Of a stretch of DNA of 64,000 nucleotides, positions 1 to 10,944 are shown piece by piece. The notes beneath the pieces were generated by a model. The model had not been told where the DNA came from. It saw only the letters and a list, made by a program, of their open reading frames with translations, and made no database searches. Both the position numbers and the translations under genes were made by a program. The stretch comes from Stropharia rugosoannulata (lineage: Eukaryota > Basidiomycota > Agaricomycetes > Agaricales > Strophariaceae): the NCBI GenBank assembly GCA_028532985.1, contig JANCIK010000007.1, forward strand, positions 1,488,001-1,552,000, read 5' to 3'. The stretch's first letter is position 1. Each line of letters begins with the position of its first letter.

Positions 1-1190
1 GAACGCGTAAGCCTGCGGCAACTACTTCATGTGTTCATTGAGACTTCTCATGGATTAGGCATCAAATCATACAGACTCCCCAATATTTCGGCAGCCGGCA
101 CAGACATGACGATACGCTACGTACAATCAAGGAGTTAATTATCGCCCGGTGATTATTCATTGTACCCCAAAAAGTAGCTGTAAGTATTTTATGCACCGCA
201 GCAGTCAAGCACCAGTGACTCGTGAGTATGTCCCTCTGTACTTCCCTTGGGCCCAACTATTTATATGGATATGATTTGAATGTGCGATAATCGTAGTTTG
301 AGAACATACATAATAGAGTAAGTATGTTATCTCCTGAGAAATACCTGATCGTTGCCTGATCGACGCTGAAGCTGAAGAGCCGAAGATTGCTCTAGTCCAT
401 TCGTCTTCAATGCATGACAAAGGAGGCTTAACATGAGCGAGAAGAAATGATGGAAGCTCGGTGCTGGATCCAGGATCTGACGGGCCCTCTATCACTCGAA
501 TAGTCAACGAAGAGTGTGCAATTACCTGCCCATGACACAAGACAAAGATGGTCACCGGGGCCGGTGAAGTTTTGTTACAATTTTTACAAGGTGACATCCA
601 TCTATGCCTACTAGAGACTAAGCCCGTGATATAACTAACCTCGATAGACCATTATGCACTAGTGAGTAGAGAAAGGAAAACTGTTGATTAGTCGCTCAGC
701 GCTCAGCGCTCATGATGCGATCCGTGGGAAAATAATCACCAACGAATTGCCCCAACGTTGGTGCAGGCCGCTTTGCTCAAAGTTTGCTACTTCCAAGCTA
801 TTTTATCTACAAAATCCACAGGTATTTTAAGCGTAAGCTTCAAACAGAATTATTAAGGGTTGAACAATGGTCGAACCAGTGTGTTTTGCAGCGTCACCTT
901 ACTCCGATGTCAGGCAAATGTCAGGACTACTAACCAGCCTATCTAGAAATGACAAGTACTGGTACAACCAACAAATGACAATGTTACACACAATTCAAAG
1001 CTACTTGAGAAAGCTACACGGTATTCCGGATACAAGTTTTGTCCAAACTCGCAGAATAAATTATCTTGTTATATGGAAACTCTGCTCCAGCCTGAAAGAG
1101 GTGTATTCGTCAGAGTCAGGCTCGATTGAAATACTGGCGGCGGGCGATCGTTGGCTGACATACCATTGTGTGCTGGTCAGCCTCCTCCTG
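1..1190. other. left-edge non-coding region
   Basis: About 1.2 kb with no gene I can support. The longest open frame (minus strand, 205-597, 130 residues) has no recognisable domain and no convincing splice context. A short tandem repeat of gcgctca lies near 690-715. The right part is the promoter of the gene starting at 1293. Confidence 0.5.
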
Positions 1191-1194
1191 GGCG

Positions 1195-1202
1195 TATAAA
1201 AA
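1195..1202 (+). promoter_or_regulatory. TATA box of the 1293-4296 gene
   Basis: TATAAAAA in a GC-rich surround, about 95 bases before the ATG at 1293. The stretch between is C/A-rich, as is usual for a fungal 5' leader. Transcription start is inferred at roughly 1225-1235. Confidence 0.55.
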
Positions 1203-1292
1203 GGCCTTATATTCCTCGATTTCGCCAGAAACAATCTTGCCTTCGAACTCACAACATCACTCAAACACAGCACACAACACAACAATCACCTC

Positions 1293-4200
1293 ATGTCTCT
1301 CGTCGCACTCGCCCAACAGCAGTCCCTTGCTATCGCGAGTCGACACCACAACCAAGTCCAATGGCAGACCAACGGCCAACTCAACGCTGGTCTCGCCGTC
1401 GGACTCTCCTACGCCCTCAAGCGCTTCATGCCAGCGGATCTCGTGTTTGACAAGGATAGGGTCGTCTCGCTGTTCATACTTATTGCGGCGGGTGCCAGCT
1501 ACGTCGCGTCTGGTGCCAAGGATGCCTACTTCGTCAAGGATGCTCCCAGCGGCCAGGCTGATGCATCCCAGGTTCATCACGAAGTGGTCATCCCCGCGAA
1601 AGAGACCGACTGCACCTTAAGTAGTACCAGTGGACCTGAGCTGGTTAAATGCGCGGGCAACCCCGCTGGTCGTCGCAGCGTCAGCGTCAATGCAAGAGAG
1701 GGAAGTTCATCTGGGGAAGCTTCAAACTCGCAAGGCGGGCGAGATTCAGAACAAGGAAATAATGGCGGTCACGATCGAGGTAAAATATATCCTCGCCTTG
1801 ACTTTGATGTGCGTGTTAATGATTGGTCGTGTAACAGGGGTATCTGGAGGAGCAGGTGGTGAGCAACCTCCCCCAAACAGACAAGGCGACCTTCGACGGT
1901 CGGATCGAATTGCCAGAAGACGGCCGAGTAAGAGATATAATCTTGCTGATGGAATGGATAATTAACCAGTGCTCCCCACAGCTCCCGCTCCCGGGCCTGC
2001 CTTGCCAGTGCCCCACAAGCCACGACGGCTTGTGGCAATTAAAGAGGAGGAAAGCAGCCCCCCTCCCTTCGACCCTCCCCCGCCCCCTCCTCCCCCACCC
2101 CAGATTGACGCGCCAATGGAGAACGAAGGCCGTGGTGCGGGATTGGGACTCGCGCTTATCCTCGGCGCGATATTGGCCGGAGTCGCCCTGCTCGTCGCCA
2201 TCCGGCGGGCGAAGCGGGTAGCGCGCAAAGTGGGCGCGAAGCACGGGCGGAAGGCGCGCGGGGAGGTCACCTCCCTCGACGTGTACAAGGCGCGCACGGC
2301 TCGGAAGTCCGGAAAGCGCGGTGCCGCCGCCCTGTGGCAGGAGAAGGGTCCGGTCAACGTCTACGACCCCTTCGCGGTGACCGTCTTCAACCGCGGGTTC
2401 ACCGGGCGCCACCCGGTGTGCCCCAACATCGAGGGTCAGCTGAGCGCGTCTCTCCGCACACCGGAGAACCCGTACCTCGTCACGGAGGTCATGCGCCCGC
2501 GCGTCGTCCCCGGGACCAAGCTTTCCTGCCCCCTCGCCGCCCAGCTCCAGGCTGTCCGCGAGCACCCCGCCACGGTGTTCCTCGCGAGGGTGTGTGGCTG
2601 GGTCAGGCACTGCGCGGGGGTCCTCTACGCGGCATTTTGGGCGGCCCCGGGAGCGCGATACATCGCCCAGCTTTTCACGGGTGTTGGCATTGGGATTCTC
2701 TTCTTTGTCGGGACAAGCGGCCTAGTCGCGTGGAACGAGAGGCGCATGGGGAGGGAGGACAACGGCTGGTTGGCCAGTCCTTTTGCGCGGGCACCTCTTG
2801 TCCCCCGGATGGAGCAGTGGGACCTGAGGGAAGAGAGGAGACAGGAAGAGAGGAGGCGCAGGAGAGAGGTGAGTTGATCCCTCATTATTTTTTATTCAAG
2901 GTCTAACAAGATGCTTCCCACGTAGGAACGTGCTGCACAGCGTCGTGCCGGGAAGGCTCCGGAACGCAACGAGCATGTGCAACGAGCCGTTGTGCAAGCT
3001 GTTGCAGTGGCCGTGGATGCCACTCAGCACGAAGTGGTGGCAGAACCAGCTGTTGCACAAGTTGTTGCAGTGGCTGAGGACGCCGTTCAGCGCGAAGTGG
3101 TGGCGGGGAGCTCGAGGGAGGCTGTCATCGTGCCTGCCCCAGCCAGTGAAGGAGACAACGACGGCGAGGAAGAGTTCCACTCCGCCGTCGCGTCTTTGGA
3201 CCTGTCTGTGGTGGAGGTAGTCGAGGCTGCTTTGGTAAGTTGTCTATTTGCTTGTGTAAGCAAACCATTATTAACTTCAGTGTTAGGTGGCCTCAACGGT
3301 GACTGATGCTGGCGTAAACGGAGACTTCAGCACTGTGGAGGAAGAGGTGAAAGAGGAGGTCGAGGAGAAGAAGCGGGAGGTGATTGTTGCCGCCACCTCG
3401 GACATTGTGCAGGATCACAAGTCCGAGGTCGCCAAAGTCCAAATTGAGGAGGAGGACAAAATGGACGAGTGGGTATGTTATTTTTCCTTCCTCTCTCCTT
3501 TTTATCCATGATATTAATAAGTCCATGTTTTCCAGAGGAAGGCCGTTTTGGCATTGGCAAGCTGGGCCCCGCTCCCTGCCATTCGCGAGAAGGTGCCTGA
3601 GGCAGTGAGTGTCTCCAATACTTATAAAGCTCAACTAATACTAAATACTCACCCAAGAAGGCAGTGGCCGTGGCGGCTGAAAGAGTGGTGGTGCTGGAGG
3701 AGGCTGTGGAGGAAACTGCGGTACGCATCCACTCCTGCCAATTGCTCTCAACCGTGTTCTAATAATAGCCCATTAGGCGCCCGCTACGGCTCTTGCCGTT
3801 GCCGAGGTCGCAGATGCTGTGGAGGAGACGGCGCCCGAGGTACGTCTCCAGCTCTTTTCTGGTCAATGCAGAAATACTCAATGTCATACAGGCTTTGGGC
3901 GTCGTGGATGACAGTGACAAGAACAACGTTGTCGCTGTCCAGGGATCCCGCCGTCACCGTGCACGGCCCAAAAAGAAGGCCAAGAAGGCAGACACGGCTG
4001 ACGATGGTCAGGTGAAGGGGGAAGCAGCCCAGGTATGCTTTATATTTTTATTCACTCTGTAAAATACTAAAAATTGCCTCTAATAGGACCGCGTTGTCCT
4101 GGGCGACATCAAAAACCGGCCGGCGACAGTAAGTTCTTATCTCTTTGCTACATCAAATTAAAATCTAACTGACCTATTGCAGGACGCCAACGGCAAAGGG

Positions 4201-4296
4201 CGCGCTGTGAAACCCGCGGTAGTTGTCGCAAGACAACGGCGCCGCGCACAGCCGAAGAAGAGCGCCAAGCAAGCGTCCGCGTCCGGGACCGCTTGA
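1293..4296 (+). CDS. multi-exon membrane protein of unknown function
   Basis: Not a family I recognise. Exons: 1293-1779, 1838-1927, 1982-2868, 2926-3234, 3287-3472, 3536-3604, 3661-3720, 3777-3839, 3892-4032, 4087-4128, 4183-4296; these join in frame to 815 residues. Hydrophobic segments lie near residues 57-72, 246-266 and 390-442 (the last may cross twice). A run of nine prolines precedes the second, which is followed by a very basic stretch. From residue 489 the tail is charged and rich in Val, Ala, Glu and Lys, ending in a Lys/Arg-rich end. All introns after exon 3 are phase 0, so each short exon can be skipped without a frameshift. Exon 4 carries two tandem copies of a roughly 21-residue unit. 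The acceptor before 3661 must be AAG, because the nearby CAG at 3662-3664 breaks the frame. A membrane-anchored scaffold is inference only. Confidence 0.72.
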
Positions 4297-5089
4297 GCGC
4301 AGCGCACGCGCAACACTGCGCATTTGAACAAAGGCGGAGACCACGAGCATGTCTCCTGGCATACAGTCGATCGGGGCCTGCGCGGCGTTGACGAGCTCCG
4401 CGCGGGTCCACTCACCTCCGGGGTGCGGGCACCCCCGGCGCGCTTTAGTAGTTTGGCCGCGGATCGTTGTGCTGACGAGCGCATCGTTCTCGCTCGCCGG
4501 ACGCTGGAGCGCTGGATATGTTTGTGAAAGGCGTACTGACGAGGATGGCTTTTGCGACACGCCGAGGTGTGGACATGGACTTTAAACGCCAGATATTGCG
4601 ACCGGTACCGACTTTGTTATGCGCTATTCGTGCCTACGGTCTTTTTGACTTCCCCATGGATCCCTGTTTCTCTTTTTGTTTACTTTTGGGGCTCTCTTAT
4701 TGGACTTTGGAGCTTACCTATGTCATTCATTTGTATATGGACATCATCATGGCTTCTAGACATAGAAAGCACATCACCACACTCATTTGTAATTTTTATT
4801 CCAATGAAAAGGATTTTTGGGAATCTACCAGAACAGCATGTCTTGAGATGGGAAGTCATAAATAGAGCTCGAGAAATAGAAAATCCTAGAACAGCAACAC
4901 GTATACCGGCATGTCTTCCGCTATTTTATAAGACAGCCAACTTCAGGGCAGAGTTGGTGCATCATTGTACTTGCTCAAGCATGTTCAACTTGCCGCCTCA
5001 TTAATTTACATTTGTCAGGTGTTTATTCCGACTCAATGGACAAATAATTTCATTTAACCCTTATGTACAGTTGACCATTTTGTTTACAA
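4297..5089. other. intergenic, convergent 3' ends
   Basis: Space between the 3' ends of the membrane-protein gene (+) and the xylose reductase gene (-). Open frames here, including a 150-residue plus-strand frame from 4552, are T-rich and show no domain or splice signals. Nothing else seen. Confidence 0.5.
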
Positions 5090-6307
5090 TTAAGCGAAGA
5101 TATGGAGGACCCCGAGGTACTGTAGAGAGTATTTGATTAAAATTTCACTGAACATGACAAATAATAAAATTGTACTCACGTCGGGAGGGTTGTTAAACCT
5201 CAGGTTTTGGTTCAGGCCAGTGATTTTTTTGATCTCGTCTTGAGTAAGGTCGAAGGTAACGTTCTCCAAGTTCTCCTTGATACGGCCCGGGTCGGTCGCC
5301 TTCGGGATAACGATGATCTTGCGCTGCGTCGACCAGCGGAGGAGCACCTGGGCCGGGGTCTTGCCGTGCTTCTCGGCGATGGCCTTGACGGCTGGGTGCT
5401 GGAAGAGCGGCGGGCACTCGGTCGCCTTGTCCCACTTGAGCTCGATAAACGACTGCGGCCCGAACGAAGAGTACGCAGTCACGGCGATGCCCTCGAGGTT
5501 CGCGTACTCGACGAGCGCGTCCTGAGTGAGGTATGGGTGCAGCTCGATCTGCAGCACGGCGGGCCGGATGCGCGCGTAGCGCAGGAGGTCCATGAGCAGT
5601 GCTCCCTGGAAGTTGGACACGCCGATCGACTTTGCGAGGCCGAGGTCGACGAGGTTCTCCATCGCCGTCCACGTCTCCTGGATCGTCGCTTTGCTCTGCA
5701 CGACCTTGCCCTCTGGGGTCTGCCAGCCGGAGGGGTAGCTCACGGCGGGGTCAACGTACTGGAGGGCCACGGGGAAGTGGACGTAGAAAACATCGAAGTA
5801 GCTGGATGTTAGCGGTTAGGATGTGTTGCGCGAGCGGAAAGTAGATCAAGCACGCACTCAAGTCCCCACCACTCAAGCTGCTTGCGTGCAATAGGCTCGA
5901 CGCGCTCCTTCTCGTGGAAGGTGTTCCACAGCTTAGATACGATGACAAGGTCCTCGCGCTTCACGAGGCCATCGTCAATCGCGCGCTTGATGCCCTTGCC
6001 AGCTTCCTTCTCATTGCCGTAATCTGATTAATAAAACCGATTAATAATCTCTCTTTCAGCACAGAAGTAGCTCAATCATACCGAATGCACCATCGAACAT
6101 CCGATATCCAGCCTTGATGGCATTGTAAACGACATCCGCAGTGTTTTCTGTGACTTTCCAGAGGCCGAAGCTGGGAGCGCACGTTATCCGATCAACATCT
6201 TATCTGACCCTGACAAGAACCAGCTAAGCGCCGGAACACACAAACACTTACCCAACCACGGGGATCTCGTTTCCGTTGTTGAACTTGATCTTGGGGATGT
6301 TGACCAT
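5090..6307 (-). CDS. XYL1: D-xylose reductase-like aldo-keto reductase
   Basis: Cytosolic NAD(P)H-dependent reductase of the AKR2 type, expected to reduce xylose to xylitol in the fungal pentose pathway. Exons on the minus strand: 6307-6252, 6170-6082, 6023-5858, 5801-5180, 5119-5090, giving 320 residues, the usual family length. The AKR tetrad is visible: Asp45 (MFDGAFD), Tyr50 (DYGNEK), Lys79 (SKLWN) and His112 (VHFPV). Also present are IGVSNF, the barrel motif [11 protein letters not shown], and the NADP-phosphate loop IPKATDPGR. The last exon codes only nine residues ending in HIFA. The early substrate loop is shorter than in yeast xylose reductases. It is transcribed away from the amidase at 6815 across about 500 bases. 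Other pentose or aldehyde substrates remain possible. Confidence 0.88.
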
Positions 6308-6814
6308 GGCGACTGTCTGGGGTGGTGTGGGGTATGTAGGGGATGGATGCCCCCCCTACCCCGCAGATGCAATATTTAAGGGGCGGACGGGCGGCCCGTG
6401 CCCTCCCGTGCCTTGGCCGGAGAAGCTTCGATGAAATCGCGGACGTCAGAGAATGGGAATGATGCTACTTATCGCGTCAACCCTATTCCTTCTTCGTCCG
6501 CACCAGGCGCCTCTTCTGCGCCTCCTTCTGCCATGTTCCAGAGGCTGGGTTTGCTTATCCGCATACAAACCTGAAATAGACGCGAGCGATAAGTTAGAAG
6601 GCGTGCCACAGACAGAAAACTTGACGCTGCCAAAGCACTAGACGCACACAAGCGAACATACCGACTCAATGGGATTGTCACACGATTCCCCAGATTCATA
6701 AGACCCTGAGATAACCGTATACTTAAACGTCTGCTTTTCCACGTGCAGCAATGAGCACCGGTTCAGCTAATACCCTGAAACTGTACTCACACTCGCAGCT
6801 GCATTCAAATCGCC
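6308..6814. promoter_or_regulatory. divergent promoter between xylose reductase and amidase 1
   Basis: The two start codons at 6307 (-) and 6815 (+) face away from each other with 507 bases between. On the minus strand CTTAAATATT at 6380-6371 is a plausible TATA element about 65 bases before the reductase ATG. I see no clear TATA on the amidase side. A 62-residue plus-strand frame from 6453 lies here but does not join the amidase in frame. Confidence 0.45.
6371..6380 (-). promoter_or_regulatory. TATA-like element of the xylose reductase gene
   Basis: CTTAAATATT read on the minus strand, about 65 bases before the start codon at 6307 and beside a G+C-rich stretch. Assigned by position and sequence only. 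Confidence 0.4.
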
Positions 6815-8729
6815 ATGGTCTTTGCTTGGCTTGCGCACCGACGAGCCTGGTGAGTCCTGCATCCAATCGGGAGTATCAGTGTCTGAGGCCAGGCTAGCCG
6901 CACCAAGCAGAATGAGCGCAGACAGAGAATTGAGAGTCTCCCGAATGACTTCCGCGGTCCTATACACGAAAGCGACAGGCAAATCCTCAATCAGTCATTG
7001 GAAAAGCTTGTTGCCAATGTCTCCTCAGGTGCCGTGGACCCAGTCGCCGTGTTGTACAGCTATGGAAAGAAAGCACTGAAGGCCCATGAAGCGACCAACT
7101 GCCTAACGGAGATCATGCTTGCAAGCGCAACTGGTTGGGCGCGCCATTGCAACAGACAAGGTCCCCTGGCCGGCATTCCTGTCAGCCTGAAAGATGTGAG
7201 TACACATAAATAGAGCTCATAGCCCCTAGTTGTGCCACTGCCAAGAGCGGTCCTGCTGACCCATCCCCTTCATTTGCCGCAGACGGTCGGCGTACAAGGT
7301 TGGGACAGCTGCATCGGGTATTCGGCGTGGGTGGGCAGGCCGGCAGAGAGTGATTCCGCGCTGGTCCGCCTGCTACGCGATGCCGGCGCCGTCCCATTCG
7401 TCAAGACCAACATCCCAATCACGCTGCTATCGTTCGAGTCTGCATCGGATGTCTTTGGGCGCACGACGAACCCGCACAAAGAGACACACTCGCCCGGTGG
7501 CTCGACAGGCGGTGAGGCGGCGCTGCTTGCTTATGGGGGGTCGCGCATTGGCATTGGCACTGACGTTGCCGGCTCCGTGCGGGTCCCTGCACACTATTCT
7601 GGTATATACACGATCAAGGCGTCCGTCGGGCGCTTCCTGCGGAACGGGAACAGCACGAGCATGCCGGGACAAGAAGGCGTCGCTGCGGTGTATTCGCCCA
7701 TGGCAAGGACGCTAGAGGACCTGGAGTACTTCTGGAAGGCGATTATGGGCATGGAGCCCTGGACATATGATCCTTCTGTCCTGCCGATTCCATGGAGAAA
7801 GGTCGACCTATCCGCTAAGCGAGTCAAGTGGGGGGTCATGTGGAATGACGGCGTCGTGACGCCTTCGCCTGCATGCAGACGCGCGCTCAAAATCGTTGTG
7901 GATGTCCTCAAAGCAAATGGCCATGAAGTTGTTGACATGTAAGTCCACTCTCCAACTCGTAGAGCCAACTATAGAAGACTTACAACCTCCCAGCTCACCT
8001 CCCAGCCCACATGAGGGCCTGAAGATCGGCTCGGCGCTCGTTCTTGCTGACGGCGGCAAGACGGCGACTGGCCCCATCCGGCCTGGCGAATTCAATGACC
8101 CAGGGATGGTGCAAGCAATGCGCATGTTCCGCCTGCCCTCTTTCCTCCGTCGCATATACACTTGGTACGTGCGGTACATTCGCCGGGATGAAATCTACGC
8201 GAGCGTCCTGGACGGGTGGCATGAGAAGCGCGTCGTGGATTTCTGGCCGCTGGTCGCGAAGAAGGAAGCGTATAAGGTCAAGTGGTGGCAGTTTTGGAAG
8301 GACACGGAGCTCGATTTCCTGCTCACAGTGCCCAACGCACTGCCCGCGGTCCCGCATGGCGGAATGAAAGACGGGTACTCGGCGTGCGGATACACCTTCC
8401 TGTTTAATGTGGTGAGTGTTATGAACAGCGGTGGTGTACTGACCTGACGAATAAAATTTCAGCTGGACTATTCCGCTGGGGTACTACCTGTGACGCAGGT
8501 GGATGAGGTATTGGACGGACTTCCAGCATCGTTCCGACCCAGTAATTCTATCGAGCGAGGCGCATACAGTGGCTATGACGCAAAGGCGATGGATGGATTG
8601 CCAGTGGGAGTACAAGTTGTGGGACAACGATTGGAAGAAGAGAAGGTCATGGAAGGAATGAAGCTTATACAAGAGCTATTGCATCAGAATGGCTTAGAAT
8701 ACGAGCTGTTCGAGGCTGAAGAAGATTAA
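6815..8729 (+). CDS. amidase signature hydrolase (amidase 1)
   Basis: Amidase-signature serine hydrolase, cleaving amide bonds; fungal relatives act on acetamide or fatty acid amides and the true substrate is unknown. Exons: 6815-6849, 6898-7195, 7283-7938, 7994-8411, 8463-8729, giving 557 residues. The Ser-Ser-Lys triad is visible: Lys110 in SLKD, cis-Ser185 in GGSTGG and nucleophile Ser209 in GTDVAGSV. The spacings of 75 and 24 residues equal those of fatty acid amide hydrolase. The first exon codes only 11 full residues. I chose ATG 6815 because a 48-base intron ending in CTAG joins it in frame to the conserved stretch before RIESLP, and because the paralogue at 54.6-56.8 kb has the same short first exon ending inside a Cys codon. 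No secretion signal or membrane segment stands out. Confidence 0.88.
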
Positions 8730-9298
8730 TTAAATTCAAGGACTGTCGGAGCTGCATTCCGTCATGTTCGCCCACATGTATGCGTTGAAAATGGTAGAAA
8801 TGGAGTTGAACTTTTGTGCAAATTCTGTACCAAGTTCAGGGTGATAGAAATTGGAGAGTTTACAGCCTGCAGGTCGCATATTAAGAAAAGCTTTGCTTAC
8901 ACGGGGGCCAGTCCCTCCAAGGCGTTATTCATCATCACGTTTCTTGGCGGTAGCAGGTGAGAGCACCATGGGGATCTACATGGCCAGTTTAACTTCTCAA
9001 GAGCGAGAAACGCATCACTAATGGATGTTAAACTTGCAATCCTTGCGTCTGACCAGGGCTCGCAATAGGTTGCATATTCTGACTGGCTTCCTGGACTTGA
9101 CGGGATATAGCAAGTGCTTTCATGTCTTTTTAAAGGTTGTCTCAACTGCATCTCAGTATTTTGGGCGTTAAAGATGCATTGAACTGAAGAAACGTGTCCC
9201 TGCAACCGTCACGGCGTTGTCCTTCAGCGTAAAATTGTGAGAGTATAGAAATAAATTGCCGTCTGTTGCATTTTGGTCTCTCCTAAGTTCAGTATTTA
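8730..9298. other. intergenic, convergent 3' ends
   Basis: Lies between the amidase stop and the mS33 stop. A 102-residue minus-strand frame (8897-9205) has no recognisable motif and no splice context, so I do not call it. Confidence 0.5.
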
Positions 9299-9688
9299 TC
9301 ACCGTCTCTTCGTCAACCTTCGGCTCTCCTCTAGAAACGCGTAATAAATGTTAGTACTGTCTTTATACGGCGGCAGGAAGGGTTGTGAACACGCACCCTT
9401 CGATTTCGCCTTCTTCGGCGCTCCCTTTCCTCTCTTCTTCCTCTCTAAAACATCAAGGAGGCGCTCTTCCTCATTGTCATCAACCATCTCTAACTCCTTG
9501 TATTGGCGAATAATTTGCGGGATGTTGAAGGCGGGGGGATAGTATGCAACCATGGAGGGCCCGCGCAGGCGTCTTTTGAGGTATTTAGCACCCGTCCGCA
9601 GACTGTCGGGGTTGTACGACGTTTGGAATATGTTGCAGCGCAACTGTTTGAGGGCCGCCAGACGAGAAGGGGCCACGAAGGCAGCCAT
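9299..9688 (-). CDS. RSM27: mitochondrial small ribosomal subunit protein mS33
   Basis: Component of the mitochondrial small ribosomal subunit (MRPS33/Rsm27 family). Exons 9688-9397 and 9330-9299 give 107 residues, the family's normal size. The conserved core is clear: IFQTSYNPDSLRTGAKYL followed by RLRGPSMVAYYPP, then an acidic linker and a basic tail. The single intron has a consensus TACTAAC branch site. It splits a Glu codon in the basic tail, so the unspliced frame adds residues that do not belong to the protein. The start is the first ATG and the short N-terminus fits a mitoribosomal protein without a long presequence. Confidence 0.9.
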   Translation of the reverse strand: MAAFVAPSRLAALKQLRCNIFQTSYNPDSLRTGAKYLKRRLRGPSMVAYYPPAFNIPQIIRQYKELEMVDDNEEERLLDVLERKKRGKGAPKKAKSKGACSQPFLPPYKDSTNIYYAFLEESRRLTKRR

Positions 9689-10457
9689 TATGGTATTATG
9701 AGTGCGAGTATTTCAGATTAAAAAGTATGAGATAGGGCCCTATGCGACGAGTGTCCCTCGAGCGGCTATGTGACGCCCGACTGAAGTGTTGCGCTCGATG
9801 TGTGGTGGGCGGAACGAAGGACGCGACGTGAAGCGCCGATTTTCGTGACGTTGGCTTCAGTAACAAACACAGCCAAATGAACTGACGGCCTCCGACGGCC
9901 CGATGATGGCAATCGACTGAACTTGGACTGAATTCCAACTGAACTCTCATTCCCATCGGACAATTACCCAACTTTTGCTCTATTAATTCAATATAATAGC
10001 AGGGCTCTAGCATTTCTTTATGATTAAAATATGCTTATGAAGCACTGGCAACAGTGGTTGAACAGGCTTATATCTGTAGATGAGTCCGATACTATTTGGT
10101 TGGGAGGTTGTGTGCCAGAGGGAGCCACTGGTTGATAAGAAATCCAATACATTTCCAATAATGAGCTAGCTCAAAGCTAGCAGAACAACACTGGGAGGCT
10201 CGTTTAATCGTCTCAAAGTAGTAAGTCCGTTACCATTTTTGGATATCTAGTATCATGCATACGCACTGCAGCATAAGCATAAATCAGCTACGAAGGAACG
10301 TAAAGGAACAAAATGATATGAGCTCGCCTACCCCATTCAAGTTAATCAAGCTGCTACATTAGGTACCAGTGGGGTTTCAATATGGCAGAATCGAGTCCAT
10401 ATTGTTCCCTGTGGTGTTTTCTGATGACCCGCCGTAATATTTAGCCTCTGGGATACT
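9689..10457. other. intergenic
   Basis: Holds the promoter side of mS33 and about 400 bases upstream of the two-repeat locus. A small imperfect inverted repeat of GCTAGC occurs near 10165-10182. No gene seen. Confidence 0.45.
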
Positions 10458-10944
10458 ATGGCACCAGTGCCAGTAACTAACCTGAGATACGATGGTGATA
10501 CCTACAGGTGCGCTGCTAATTTGGTATGTCGTCTATTGAATACTCCCAATCTTTACATGAACGGATTGGTTTTTAGGACTTCGGCGATGGCCGCTGGGTC
10601 GCTCAATCATAGAGCACTGCGGCCGTCTTCCACCAGGGCTACCAAGACACTGAAGTGTGCGGTTGTGTCTTTACACAAATAAATACAACCCAAGTACTTA
10701 CCATGTCACAGGTATCTAGCATGTCCCCAGCTGGAGTTACGAAGCTTACCTGCGACGGAGACTCCTCCAAGTGCACTGCCAATCTGGTGAATATTGATCA
10801 GCTTATACTACCCGTAATTTTTTAGTCTGATGGAAAGTTCAGGATTTCGAAGATGGTCACTGGGTTGCTCAGTGGAGCACAAAGGTATTTCACATTGCTA
10901 CTTTGCCAAGCAATAAATACGGAAGTGTCTTCGTATTCCGATAA
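10458..10944 (+). pseudogene. two-repeat small protein locus, unknown family, one nonsense codon
   Basis: I do not recognise the family. Two head-to-tail modules are visible. Module 1: exon 10458-10523, intron 10524-10576, coding from 10577. Module 2: exon 10721-10786, intron 10787-10842, coding from 10843 to the TAA at 10942-10944. Both first exons code exactly 22 residues ending in C-x-ANL, and both introns sit at the same phase-0 place just before an Asp-Phe pair; the parts after the intron share DGxWVAQ and then ST..VFH. After module 1 the frame runs unbroken into the ATG of module 2, so this was probably one protein with two internal repeats. It is interrupted by TAG at 10610-10612, where module 2 has TGG (Trp). 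It may be a decaying gene, or only module 2 may still be expressed. No signal peptide or membrane segment is evident. Confidence 0.45.

Noticed and set aside
1816..2610. 264-residue minus-strand frame
   Set aside because: Antisense to exon 3 of the membrane-protein gene; its length follows from G+C-rich codons on the coding strand, and it has no motif.
4552..5004. 150-residue plus-strand frame after the membrane-protein gene
   Set aside because: T-rich, motif-free, and placed in a convergent 3' region.
5207..5812. 201-residue plus-strand frame
   Set aside because: Exact antisense of the main xylose reductase exon, whose catalytic motifs decide the strand.
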